DNA of 5,829 nt from Leptolyngbya sp. SIO4C1 (GTDB taxonomy: Bacteria; Cyanobacteriota; Cyanobacteriia; Phormidesmidales; Phormidesmidaceae), in NCBI GenBank assembly GCA_010671975.1, contig JAAHIA010000322.1:1-5829 (forward strand), in the 5' to 3' direction. Positions 1 to 5,470 of the stretch are shown here, one piece after another (within the stretch, counting starts at the first letter, position 1; every line of letters starts with the position of its first letter). The translations under genes and the position numbers were made by a program. The notes beneath the pieces are model-generated. The model did no database searches, was not told where the DNA came from, and was given only the letters and a program-made list of their open reading frames with translations.

Positions 1-213
1 GGTGGCGCGAGCGCTGAGCGCATGAACGCCGCGATGCACGTTGGCATTATCTTGCTCATAGTAGCGGCTGAGCGCTTCAAGAACGGCCTTAGGCTTCTGC
101 GAAGTTGCAGCGTTATCAAAATAGACCAGCGGTTTACCATTGACCTCCTGATGCAAAATCGGAAAGTCGGCACGCACTTCATCGGCAAGCGGTCTGGTGG
201 TTGTAAACGTCAT
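1..213 (-). CDS. sufS: Cysteine desulfurase SufS, N-terminal 71 residues (cut by window edge)
   Basis: SufS is a PLP-dependent cysteine desulfurase that takes sulfur from L-cysteine as a persulfide and passes it to the SufBCD scaffold in the cytosol. Only the first 71 codons are present and the frame runs off the window at position 1. Translation from the ATG at 213 gives the family's N-terminal blocks: VRADFPIL at about residues 13-20, YFDNAATSQKP at 31-41, and NVHRGVHALS at 58-67, which lies in the substrate/PLP-pocket region. The PLP lysine and the active-site cysteine lie outside the window. The start is 6 bases after the sufD stop, so it is the next gene of the same array. No clear Shine-Dalgarno sequence precedes it, as is common in cyanobacteria. 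The family is usually about 400-420 residues. The related CsdA/NifS enzymes share these motifs, but the sufBCD context makes SufS the secure choice. Confidence 0.95.
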   Translation of the reverse strand, partial: MTFTTTRPLADEVRADFPILHQEVNGKPLVYFDNAATSQKPKAVLEALSRYYEQDNANVHRGVHALSARAT

Positions 214-219
214 GAGGGT

Positions 220-1503
220 CTAGGTTGTCCATTCGGTAAGGTGCTGAGCAAGGCGATCCTGCAGCGCAGGTATCTCAATCTTTTCGAGGATTTCCATCGC
301 AAAGGCATAGAGCAGCAGCCGCTGCGCCTGTCCGGCATCGATGCCGCGACTTTGAAGATAGAAGAGTTCGTCTGCCTGCAGCTGACTGACGGTTGCGCCG
401 TGAGCGCACTTAACGTTATCGGCAACAATATCGAGCTCAGGCTTAGTATCCACGCGGGCTTTCTCAGAGAGCAGCAGATTGCGATTGAGCTGCGCTGCGT
501 TAGTCAGCTGAGCTTCGTGCGGCACGTAGACTCGACCGTTGAAGACGGCATGGGCTCGCTCATCAACGATATTTTTTTGCAGCTGATTGGCGCTGCCGTG
601 CGGATAGCTGAGCGCAATCAAGCTGTGCGTATCGGCCAGCTGACTGCCGCGAATAGCGCTCAGCCCGTTGAGCTGCGTGTCGGTTTGCGGCCCGGTTTGA
701 TAGACCTCTAGATGGTGTCGAGCAAGCTTGCCACCCAGGCTCACAGCGGTGCTGACATAGCGGCTGTCGCGCGCTTGAGCAACGGCGGTTTTGCCAACAT
801 GGTAGGTCGCTTCGCTGTCCTGCTGGATGCGCATGTGGCTAACTTGAGCACCGTCCTGCAGCCACAGCTCGGTGACGCTGTTGATAAAGTTTGACCCCAG
901 CCCGCTGAACTGCTCAACTAGCGTGACGGCGCTGTTGGGCTCAGCCACAACCAGACAGCGCGGCTGCACCAGCGCGGCTGCCTCCGTTGTGAGATAGATA
1001 ATTTGTATTGGCGGCTCAACTGCCTGATTCTTTTCGACCCAAATGACTGCGGCATCGGCAAAGCCAGCCGTATTCAGCGCGGTAAAGACTTCGCTGCTGC
1101 CAGAGACCCGCCCCAGATAGGAGCGGCTGTCGCGATCGCACTGGCTCAGCGGCGCAACCGTGATGCCTGGCAGGCTATCGACCGTAGACAGGGCCGGCGC
1201 ATAGTGCCCGTTAACAAAAACGAGCGTTAGAGCGTCAGGAAGACACAGCGGGGCGAGGTGCGATCGCAGCGCTTCTGTCGAGGGCGCAGCCTGGGCCGCT
1301 GCGTAAGCCGTCGACAGCATGGCTGAGAGATCGGTAAATCGCCAATCTTCATCCCGGTTAGAGGGAAACGAGCGCTCATGCACCATGGCTCGCGCCGCTG
1401 CCCGCAGCTCTGCAAGCTGCAGCGGAGAAGCCTTCGCTGCCTGCTCTGCCTGAGCCAGCAAATCTAATAGATAGGTATCGCGCTGCTGGGTGGCTGTGCT
1501 CAT
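220..1503 (-). CDS. sufD: Fe-S cluster assembly scaffold protein SufD
   Basis: SufD (427 residues, normal for the family) pairs with SufB in the SufBC2D scaffold, where clusters are built and iron entry is thought to occur. The N-terminal half is variable and helical, with DEDWRFTDLS at about 51-60. The C-terminal half holds the SufB/SufD beta-helix core, with DTHSLIALSYPHGSANQ at about 291-307 and FNGRVYVPHEAQLTNA at about 321-336. The KCAHGAT block (365-371) contains C366 and H368, which by motif alignment match E. coli SufD Cys358 and His360, the residues implicated in cluster formation. The following helical tail (SRGIDAGQAQRLLLYAFA, 385-402) contacts SufC in known complexes. The ATG overlaps the sufC stop by four bases (ATGA, 1500-1503), implying translational coupling. 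No truncation or frameshift is seen. The long plus-strand frames over this gene are its antisense shadows. Confidence 0.97.
   Translation of the reverse strand: MSTATQQRDTYLLDLLAQAEQAAKASPLQLAELRAAARAMVHERSFPSNRDEDWRFTDLSAMLSTAYAAAQAAPSTEALRSHLAPLCLPDALTLVFVNGHYAPALSTVDSLPGITVAPLSQCDRDSRSYLGRVSGSSEVFTALNTAGFADAAVIWVEKNQAVEPPIQIIYLTTEAAALVQPRCLVVAEPNSAVTLVEQFSGLGSNFINSVTELWLQDGAQVSHMRIQQDSEATYHVGKTAVAQARDSRYVSTAVSLGGKLARHHLEVYQTGPQTDTQLNGLSAIRGSQLADTHSLIALSYPHGSANQLQKNIVDERAHAVFNGRVYVPHEAQLTNAAQLNRNLLLSEKARVDTKPELDIVADNVKCAHGATVSQLQADELFYLQSRGIDAGQAQRLLLYAFAMEILEKIEIPALQDRLAQHLTEWTT
1132..1139. repeat. HIP1 octamer within sufD
   Basis: A perfect GCGATCGC inside sufD, the first of three HIP1 copies in the window. 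Confidence 0.75.
1260..1267. repeat. HIP1 octamer within sufD
   Basis: A second perfect GCGATCGC inside sufD, 128 bases from the previous copy. Confidence 0.75.
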
Positions 1504-2285
1504 ACTGCTACCTCCGCATGCTGAGATAGCAGCCAGTCGTAGCCGCGCTCCTCTAGCTCCAGCGCCAGCTCCTTGCCGCCGGTCGTGACAATGCGGCCAC
1601 CTGCCATCACATGCACATAATCTGGCACCACATAGTTCAGCAGCCGCTGATAGTGCGTGATCATCACCGTGGCGCTCTCCGGCGTGGCTAGCTGGTTGAC
1701 GCCATTGGCAACGGTTTTCAGCGCGTCAATATCAAGGCCTGAATCTGTCTCATCTAAAATGGCTAGCCTGGGAGCGAGTAGCGCCATCTGTAAAATCTCG
1801 TTGCGCTTTTTCTCACCGCCAGAAAATCCTTCGTTGACGCTGCGATCCAAGAAGCTCACGTCCATCTTGACGATATCGGCCTTCTCTTCAATCAGGTCAT
1901 CGAAGTCAAATACGTCAATCTCTTCTTCGTCTCGAGCCCGGCGCTGCGCGTTGTAAGCCACGCGCAGAAAGTCGCGATTGCTCACACCCGGAATCTCTAG
2001 CGGATATTGGAAGGCTAGAAAAATACCAGCAGTGGCGCGCTCGTGCGGCTCTAGCGCCAGCAGATCTTCACCCTGAAAGCGAACTTCGCCCTGCGTCACC
2101 TCATAGTCAGGATGACCGGCTAGCACCTTGGAGAAGGTACTTTTACCGGAGCCGTTGAGCCCCATGACGGCATGAATTTCACCCGCTTTTACCTCAAGGC
2201 TGACGCCTTTAAGAATTTCAGTGCCGTCGACGGTAGCGTGCAGGTCTTTGACCGAGAGAATAGTTTTGGCGTTGGGGTTGAGCAT
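1500..2285 (-). CDS. sufC: Fe-S cluster assembly ATPase SufC
   Basis: SufC (261 residues) is the ABC-type ATPase of the SufBC2D complex. It is cytosolic and not a transporter; ATP-driven dimerisation remodels SufB-SufD during cluster assembly. All nucleotide-binding motifs are visible: Walker A GLNGSGKST (42-50), Q-loop glutamine Q93 in FQYPLEIPG, signature SGGEKKR (155-161, the SufC-specific form), Walker B LAILDE (174-179) with catalytic E179, D-loop SGLD (182-185) and switch H211. The acidic insertion EEEIDVFDFDD (120-130) lies in the helical subdomain that varies in this family. The ATG at 2285 gives a normal N-terminus (SVKDLHATVDG). It is separated from the upstream protease gene by 56 bases, the largest gap inside the array, and has no evident Shine-Dalgarno sequence. 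Its stop overlaps the sufD start. Confidence 0.98.
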   Translation of the reverse strand: MLNPNAKTILSVKDLHATVDGTEILKGVSLEVKAGEIHAVMGLNGSGKSTFSKVLAGHPDYEVTQGEVRFQGEDLLALEPHERATAGIFLAFQYPLEIPGVSNRDFLRVAYNAQRRARDEEEIDVFDFDDLIEEKADIVKMDVSFLDRSVNEGFSGGEKKRNEILQMALLAPRLAILDETDSGLDIDALKTVANGVNQLATPESATVMITHYQRLLNYVVPDYVHVMAGGRIVTTGGKELALELEERGYDWLLSQHAEVAV

Positions 2286-2341
2286 GGGGTGAGAAATTCT
2301 GAGTTTTGAAAGTTGAGCTTTAAGATTTGAGTTGCAGCTGG
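2286..2341 (-). repeat. Short imperfect CTCAA-type repeat in the protease-sufC spacer
   Basis: Read on the minus strand, this 56-base spacer is AT-rich and repeats a short motif: ACTCAAA, GCTCAAC and then TCAAAACTCA within about 35 bases. No stable hairpin with a T-run is visible, so it is not a convincing terminator. No good -35/-10 pair was found. It may be a degenerate tandem repeat of the sort common in cyanobacterial spacers, or chance in a low-complexity stretch. It is noted because it is the only loose gap in an otherwise tightly packed gene array. Confidence 0.3.
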
Positions 2342-2773
2342 CTATTTGAGCAGCATCCGGGCGTGATCAGGGCTCTCGGGATTCACAATCAGCTGCTCCC
2401 GTTTAGGATCAATCAACACATCCATGCCTTGCATTGGTATAGCCCCCAGCAAAATATCAGTGTTGTCTGGCATCAGCAGCGCGTTAGCAATTGTCTTACG
2501 ATTTTTAAATCGGATTTCAATAGGACCCACTACATCCGCTTGAATCGTAGATCCATCCGCTAATTCTGCTTCTAGAGAATCAAGCCTAGCAAGGTTTAAA
2601 CACTCACCTAACGATTTAGGAATAGACAGCATAGTCGCACCGCTGTCTACCATCGCCGTCACTGTGATCCGATTCACCTGATCTTCAGCTAAATAGCCGG
2701 CTCGCACCAGTGCTAAATCATCAGCGCGAACCAGCTCAATCTCGGCGTAGGTGATTCTCATCGCGGCAGTCAT
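2342..2773 (-). CDS. Retropepsin-like (clan AA) aspartic protease inside the suf array
   Basis: This 143-residue protein has the single-domain architecture of bacterial retropepsin-like aspartic proteases, which act as dimers with one Asp per subunit. The catalytic block VDSGATMLSIP (42-52) carries D43 in DSGAT, the retroviral-type form of the D-T/S-G motif. The downstream ILLGAIPM (107-114) fits the second hydrophobic-hydrophobic-Gly element of the fold. Between them, LADGSTIQADVVGPIEI (71-87) fits the strands and flap region. There is no signal peptide or membrane segment, so it is presumably cytosolic. It begins 5 bases after the sufB stop and ends 56 bases before sufC, so it should be co-transcribed with suf. 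ATG 2773 has AAAGG just upstream; a second ATG at codon 5 (2761) is a possible alternative start. Three consecutive 60-base lines within it (2461-2640) are about 43% GC, lower than much of the flanking suf sequence. Small cyanobacterial proteins of this fold are mostly uncharacterised, and the substrate is unknown. Confidence 0.85.
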   Translation of the reverse strand: MTAAMRITYAEIELVRADDLALVRAGYLAEDQVNRITVTAMVDSGATMLSIPKSLGECLNLARLDSLEAELADGSTIQADVVGPIEIRFKNRKTIANALLMPDNTDILLGAIPMQGMDVLIDPKREQLIVNPESPDHARMLLK

Positions 2774-2778
2774 GGCCT

Positions 2779-4215
2779 TTACCCAACGCTGTTTTCTAGC
2801 TTTAGGGCCAGCAGCTTGTCGGCTTCGGCCGCAAACTCCATCGGCAGCTCGTTGAAGACATCGCGACAGAAACCGCTGATAATCATTGAGACCGCATCTT
2901 CAGGCGAAATACCGCGCTGGGCAAAGTAAAAGAGCTGATCTTCGCCAATTTTAGAGGTCGAAGCTTCATGCTCAACTTTGGCCGTGTTGTTTTGCACCTG
3001 AATATAAGGATAGGTATTGGCGTTAGAAGTATCGCCTAGCAGCATCGAGTCGCACTGCGAGTAGTTGCGGGCCCCTGCGGCTTTAGGCCCCATTTTCACC
3101 AGGCCGCGATAGCTGTTCTTAGACCTACCCGCTGAAATACCTTTGGAAATAATTGTGCTGCGGGTGTTTTTGCCAACGTGAACCATCTTAGTGCCGGTAT
3201 CGGCCTGCTGATAGTTGTTGGTCAGCGCGACCGAGTAAAATTCGCCAACGGAGCTATCGCCAACCAGGACGCAGCTGGGATATTTCCAGGTAATGGCAGA
3301 GCCGGTTTCTACCTGAGTCCAAGAGATCTTGGAATTTTTGCCGGCACACAGGCCGCGCTTGGTGACAAAGTTATAGATGCCGCCTTTGCCAGTTTCATCA
3401 CCGGCAAACCAGTTCTGTACGGTGGAGTACTTAATCTCGGCGTCGTCTAGCGCCACCAGCTCAACCACGGCCGCGTGCAGCTGGTTGCTGTCGTACATCG
3501 GCGCAGTGCAGCCTTCGAGGTAGGTAACCGAGCTGCCTTCTTCGGCCACAATCAGCGTACGCTCGAACTGACCCGAGTCGCCGTTATTGATACGGAAGTA
3601 GGTAGACAGATCCATCGGACACTTTGTGCCCTTGGGAATATAGACGAAAGAGCCATCGCTGAAGACGGCTGAATTGAGCGCTGCAAAATAGTTGTCACCG
3701 ACTGGAACAACGCTGCCCAGATATTTTTCAACCAGTTCGGGATGCTCATGCACGGCTTCTGAAATAGAGCAGAAGATGATGCCGTGCTTGGCCAAATCCT
3801 TTTTGAACGTGGTCGCCACCGAAACGCTGTCGAATACCGCATCGACTGCCACATTGGCCAGTCGCTTTTGCTCTGACAGCGGAATGCCCAGCTTCTCAAA
3901 CGTGTCGAGCAGCTCAGGATCCACTTCATCAAGGCTATCTAGCTTTTTTCCACTCTGCTTGGGTGCTGAGTAGTAGATGATGCTCTGATAGTCGATTGGC
4001 GGATACTTAACGTTGGGCCAGTTCGGCTCCGTCATCGTCAGCCACTTGCGATAGGCCTTTAGGCGAAACTCCAGCATGAACTCGGGCTCGTTTTTCTTGG
4101 CCGAAATCATGCGGACAATGTCCTCACTCAGTCCGCGAGGAATCACGTCGGACTCGATATCGGTGACGAATCCGTACTTATAGGGTTGGCTGACGACGGA
4201 TTGAACGCTGCTCAT
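2779..4215 (-). CDS. sufB: Fe-S cluster assembly scaffold protein SufB
   Basis: SufB is the main scaffold subunit that accepts sulfur from SufS and holds the nascent cluster in SufBC2D. Starting at ATG 4215 the protein is 478 residues, the usual cyanobacterial length, and begins MSSVQSVVSQPYKYGF. The frame is open 30 codons further upstream, to 4305, but that would overlap the end of ftrC and add a non-homologous tail, so the shorter start is preferred. Key residues by motif alignment with E. coli: C236 in YLEGCTAPMYDSNQLHAAV (Cys254), C388 in ARNYSQCDSMLLGD (Cys405), and E415-H416-E417 in KVEHEASTSKIGEDQ (the 432-434 cluster site). The C-terminus FAQRGISPEDAVSMIISGF (431-449) is the SufC-binding region. 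There is no intein, although SufB is a frequent intein host. It lies 22 bases after ftrC and 5 bases before the protease gene. Confidence 0.98.
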   Translation of the reverse strand: MSSVQSVVSQPYKYGFVTDIESDVIPRGLSEDIVRMISAKKNEPEFMLEFRLKAYRKWLTMTEPNWPNVKYPPIDYQSIIYYSAPKQSGKKLDSLDEVDPELLDTFEKLGIPLSEQKRLANVAVDAVFDSVSVATTFKKDLAKHGIIFCSISEAVHEHPELVEKYLGSVVPVGDNYFAALNSAVFSDGSFVYIPKGTKCPMDLSTYFRINNGDSGQFERTLIVAEEGSSVTYLEGCTAPMYDSNQLHAAVVELVALDDAEIKYSTVQNWFAGDETGKGGIYNFVTKRGLCAGKNSKISWTQVETGSAITWKYPSCVLVGDSSVGEFYSVALTNNYQQADTGTKMVHVGKNTRSTIISKGISAGRSKNSYRGLVKMGPKAAGARNYSQCDSMLLGDTSNANTYPYIQVQNNTAKVEHEASTSKIGEDQLFYFAQRGISPEDAVSMIISGFCRDVFNELPMEFAAEADKLLALKLENSVG

Positions 4216-4237
4216 AGTGATGTTGAAAGGGCTTTTC

Positions 4238-4597
4238 TTAATACTTGTTGGTTTCTTCGCGAATTCTGTCGAACTCGATTTCCTGCTGATCGCCAGCAAA
4301 GGCATTGTCTGGCGTCAAGAACAGCATGCAGTGGCACTCTTTGCGCTCCTGCATCGGCACGCAGGGACAATTCCAATAGGTGGCTTTGACCTCGGCTTCT
4401 TTATCTTCGTAGTGGCGACAGGGGCACAGCGGCGCGCCAAAGTCGTCCTTGTGCTTGGCTAGACCTTCGAGCACCACAGAGGTAACGCCGAGGTCGGCAC
4501 AAAAATAGGTGTCTGTGCGCTTGGCATAGCTCTGGGCGAAGTTGCGCATGAGCTCAAGGTTCTTGTCAGACGCCTGAGTCGGTTTACTTAAAGTCAT
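4238..4597 (-). CDS. ftrC: Ferredoxin:thioredoxin reductase catalytic chain
   Basis: FtrC is the catalytic subunit of the heterodimeric ferredoxin:thioredoxin reductase. It takes electrons from photosynthetically reduced ferredoxin and reduces thioredoxin through a 4Fe-4S centre next to a redox disulfide. The 119-residue protein shows the diagnostic CPC-X16-CPC-X8-CHC pattern: C58, C60, C77, C79, C88, H89, C90. By correspondence with the Synechocystis structure (offset 3), C58, C77, C79 and C88 bind the cluster, C60 and C90 form the active disulfide, and H89 is the catalytic histidine. The blocks LCPCRHYEDKEAEVK and MLFLTPDN are typical. An additional C33 lies in TYFCADLGVTS. It is the first gene after the SufR operator region and is followed by sufB 22 bases later. 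The variable chain gene (ftrV) is not in the window. No Shine-Dalgarno sequence is obvious. Confidence 0.97.
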   Translation of the reverse strand: MTLSKPTQASDKNLELMRNFAQSYAKRTDTYFCADLGVTSVVLEGLAKHKDDFGAPLCPCRHYEDKEAEVKATYWNCPCVPMQERKECHCMLFLTPDNAFAGDQQEIEFDRIREETNKY

Positions 4598-4626
4598 TGG
4601 AATTGACGGAATGCTAAGACAACCAG

Positions 4627-4660
4627 ATAATTCTATAATTAAAGCAACACGGATGTTGCT
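4627..4660 (-). promoter_or_regulatory. Likely ftrC-suf promoter region
   Basis: On the minus strand, an AT-rich block (AATTATAGAATTAT, 4627-4640) offers -10 candidates TATAGA (4632-4637) and TAGAAT (4630-4635), about 30-40 bases upstream of the ftrC ATG. The -35 position for these falls on the SufR operator at 4643-4660 and is a poor match to TTGACA, so the promoter may be intrinsically weak. A SufR dimer here would cover the -35 region and spacer, fitting repression. The same stretch also contains a perfect plus-strand TATAAT (4634-4639), without a properly spaced -35. The exact start site cannot be read from the sequence. Confidence 0.4.
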
Positions 4661-4661
4661 T
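4642..4661. promoter_or_regulatory. SufR operator 1 (CAAC-N6-GTTG)
   Basis: AAGCAAC and GTTGCTT form a perfect 7-base inverted repeat around a 6-base centre (4649-4654). Its core, CAAC (4645-4648) and GTTG (4655-4658), exactly matches the CAAC-N6-GTTG operator described for cyanobacterial SufR. It sits over the probable -35 region of the ftrC-suf promoter. Its centre is 53 bases, close to five helical turns, from operator 2, so two SufR dimers could bind the same DNA face. Confidence 0.88.
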
Positions 4662-4697
4662 AACTATTCTTAGGTTACTGTAGGGAATAGACTTTAG

Positions 4698-4711
4698 CAA
4701 CGTGCAAGTTG
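4698..4711. promoter_or_regulatory. SufR operator 2 (CAAC-N6-GTTG)
   Basis: A second exact CAAC-N6-GTTG: CAAC at 4698-4701 and GTTG at 4708-4711. Its arms do not extend cleanly beyond the core (one mismatch, then a match), so it may be the lower-affinity site. Its GTTG half overlaps the TTGTTT (4709-4714) proposed as -35 of the sufR promoter, which would let SufR repress its own gene. A two-operator arrangement between sufR and the suf genes is known from Synechocystis. Confidence 0.85.
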
Positions 4712-4737
4712 TTTAAATACTGTTACAGTATTACTGT
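4709..4737 (+). promoter_or_regulatory. Candidate sufR promoter
   Basis: TTGTTT (4709-4714), a 17-base spacer and TACTGT (4732-4737) make a plausible sigma-70-type promoter reading towards sufR, with transcription expected to start near 4744 and a leader of roughly 60 bases. The -35 overlaps SufR operator 2. The spacer is almost exactly filled by the 4716-4732 palindrome. The call rests on spacing and partial consensus only. Confidence 0.4.
4716..4737. repeat. Two overlapping TACTGT/ACAGTA palindromes
   Basis: AATACTGT-T-ACAGTATT (4716-4732) is a perfect 17-base inverted repeat. It overlaps a second one, ACAGTA-T-TACTGT (4725-4737). The result is TACTGT, its reverse complement ACAGTA, and TACTGT again, each stepping 7 bases. 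A further TACTGT lies at 4676-4681, 42 bases before the copy at 4718. The sequence does not fit the SufR core. It could be an operator for another dimeric regulator or a small hairpin in DNA; the likely transcription start lies downstream, so an RNA role is less likely. Confidence 0.6.
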
Positions 4738-4786
4738 CACTTGATACCCGCTGCTTGATTCCTATTGCCCGTTCCGAGTTCCGTTT

Positions 4787-4794
4787 GCGATCGC
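4787..4794. repeat. HIP1 octamer
   Basis: GCGATCGC, extended to the 12-base palindrome TTGCGATCGCAA (4785-4796), lies in the sufR leader 13 bases before the start codon. HIP1 is the abundant cyanobacterial palindrome; its presence supports the host assignment, and no regulatory role is implied. Confidence 0.8.
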
Positions 4795-4807
4795 AACCGC
4801 TAAGACG

Positions 4808-5470
4808 ATGACTTCACTACAGCAACCGTCTACCAAAGAGGATATTTTACGGTTCCTCTTAAAGCAGGGACAGGCAACCGCGCAGGCAATTTCGGAGCAC
4901 CTAGACGTCAGCCCTCAGGCCGTGCGGCGTCATCTCAAAGGCTTAGAGGCTGACAGCCTAATTGAGCATAGCGCTGTGCAAGAGGGCATGGGCCGACCTA
5001 ACTATTTCTATATGCTCAGCCGCAAAGGACGCGATCGGTTTCCTTCACAGTACGATCAGTTTGCGGTCTCGCTGCTCGATACGCTGAATGAAACGGTGGG
5101 GCCAGAGACCGTTAGCTCGGTGCTGCGCCAGCAGTGGCAGCGTAAGGCGCGTGAATATCGCGAAAAGCTAGGCAGTGGACCGGTGGCAGAGCGAGTCAAG
5201 CATTTGGTCAAGCTGCGTCAGGATGAAGGCTACATGGCCGAGTGGCATCCGGTCGACGAGGCGGCCGGGGCAGCCAACCCGCTTGAAAAGCCAGCCTATG
5301 TCATTACAGAGTACAACTGCGCGATTTCTCACATTGCCGAATCTTATCCAACCGTCTGCGGTCATGAGCTCGCCATGTTTGCCCAAGCGCTACCCGACTG
5401 CTCCGTCGAGCGAACGCACTGGTTGGTGCGCGGCGAGCATCTGTGCGGATACTTAATTCAGGAAAAATGA
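4808..5470 (+). CDS. sufR: Fe-S-sensing transcriptional repressor SufR
   Basis: SufR represses the suf genes, and itself, when Fe-S clusters are plentiful; loss or oxidation of its 4Fe-4S cluster relieves repression. This 220-residue protein has an N-terminal winged helix (about 9-70) with the helix-turn-helix ATAQAISEHLDVSPQAVRRHL at roughly 23-43 and the wing GMGRPNYFYMLS (60-71). The C-terminal sensor domain has four cysteines, C171, C184, C198 and C213, spaced exactly C-X12-C-X13-C-X14-C, the ligand signature of the cyanobacterial family. It is divergent from ftrC-suf across 210 bases carrying two perfect SufR operators. The ATG at 4808 gives the expected family length (the Synechocystis protein is about 216 residues); only a weak purine stretch (AAGACG) precedes it. 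The stop overlaps the start of the following gene. Confidence 0.97.
   Translation: MTSLQQPSTKEDILRFLLKQGQATAQAISEHLDVSPQAVRRHLKGLEADSLIEHSAVQEGMGRPNYFYMLSRKGRDRFPSQYDQFAVSLLDTLNETVGPETVSSVLRQQWQRKAREYREKLGSGPVAERVKHLVKLRQDEGYMAEWHPVDEAAGAANPLEKPAYVITEYNCAISHIAESYPTVCGHELAMFAQALPDCSVERTHWLVRGEHLCGYLIQEK

Noticed and set aside
22..711. Plus-strand open frame of 229 codons opposite sufD/sufS
   Set aside because: It lies antisense to clearly homologous SufD and SufS, has no recognisable motif, and is explained by the codon bias of the opposite strand.
2342..2773. Toxin-antitoxin or mobile-element protein between sufB and sufC
   Set aside because: There is no partner gene, terminal repeat, target duplication or transposase/integrase motif. 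The DSGAT and ILLG blocks fit a single-domain aspartic protease, and no reverse transcriptase is nearby to suggest a retroelement.
3552..3932. Minus-strand 126-codon frame and similar frames inside sufB
   Set aside because: These are out-of-frame shadows of sufB with unlikely composition and no motif.
2779..4215. Intein or frameshift in SufB
   Set aside because: SufB often carries inteins, but the frame is continuous, of normal length, and the conserved blocks are uninterrupted.
4216..4305. N-terminal extension of SufB by 30 residues from an upstream ATG at 4305
   Set aside because: It overlaps the ftrC C-terminus, and the extra residues have no SufB character. Starting at 4215 gives the normal 478-residue length.
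4634..4639. Perfect plus-strand TATAAT as the main sufR promoter
   Set aside because: The only -35-like element (TTGACG, 4603-4608) is 25 bases away, too far. The motif lies in an AT-rich palindromic block better explained as the ftrC -10 region on the minus strand, though a minor start cannot be excluded.
4722..4737. HLR1 (RpaB) or NtcA site
   Set aside because: One GTTACA half-site is present, but no second repeat at HLR1 spacing. No GTA-N8-TAC was found in the intergenic region.
5168..5456. Open frames within sufR on both strands
   Set aside because: They overlap the SufR sensor domain, whose cysteine spacing confirms the 4808 frame; the others are shadows.
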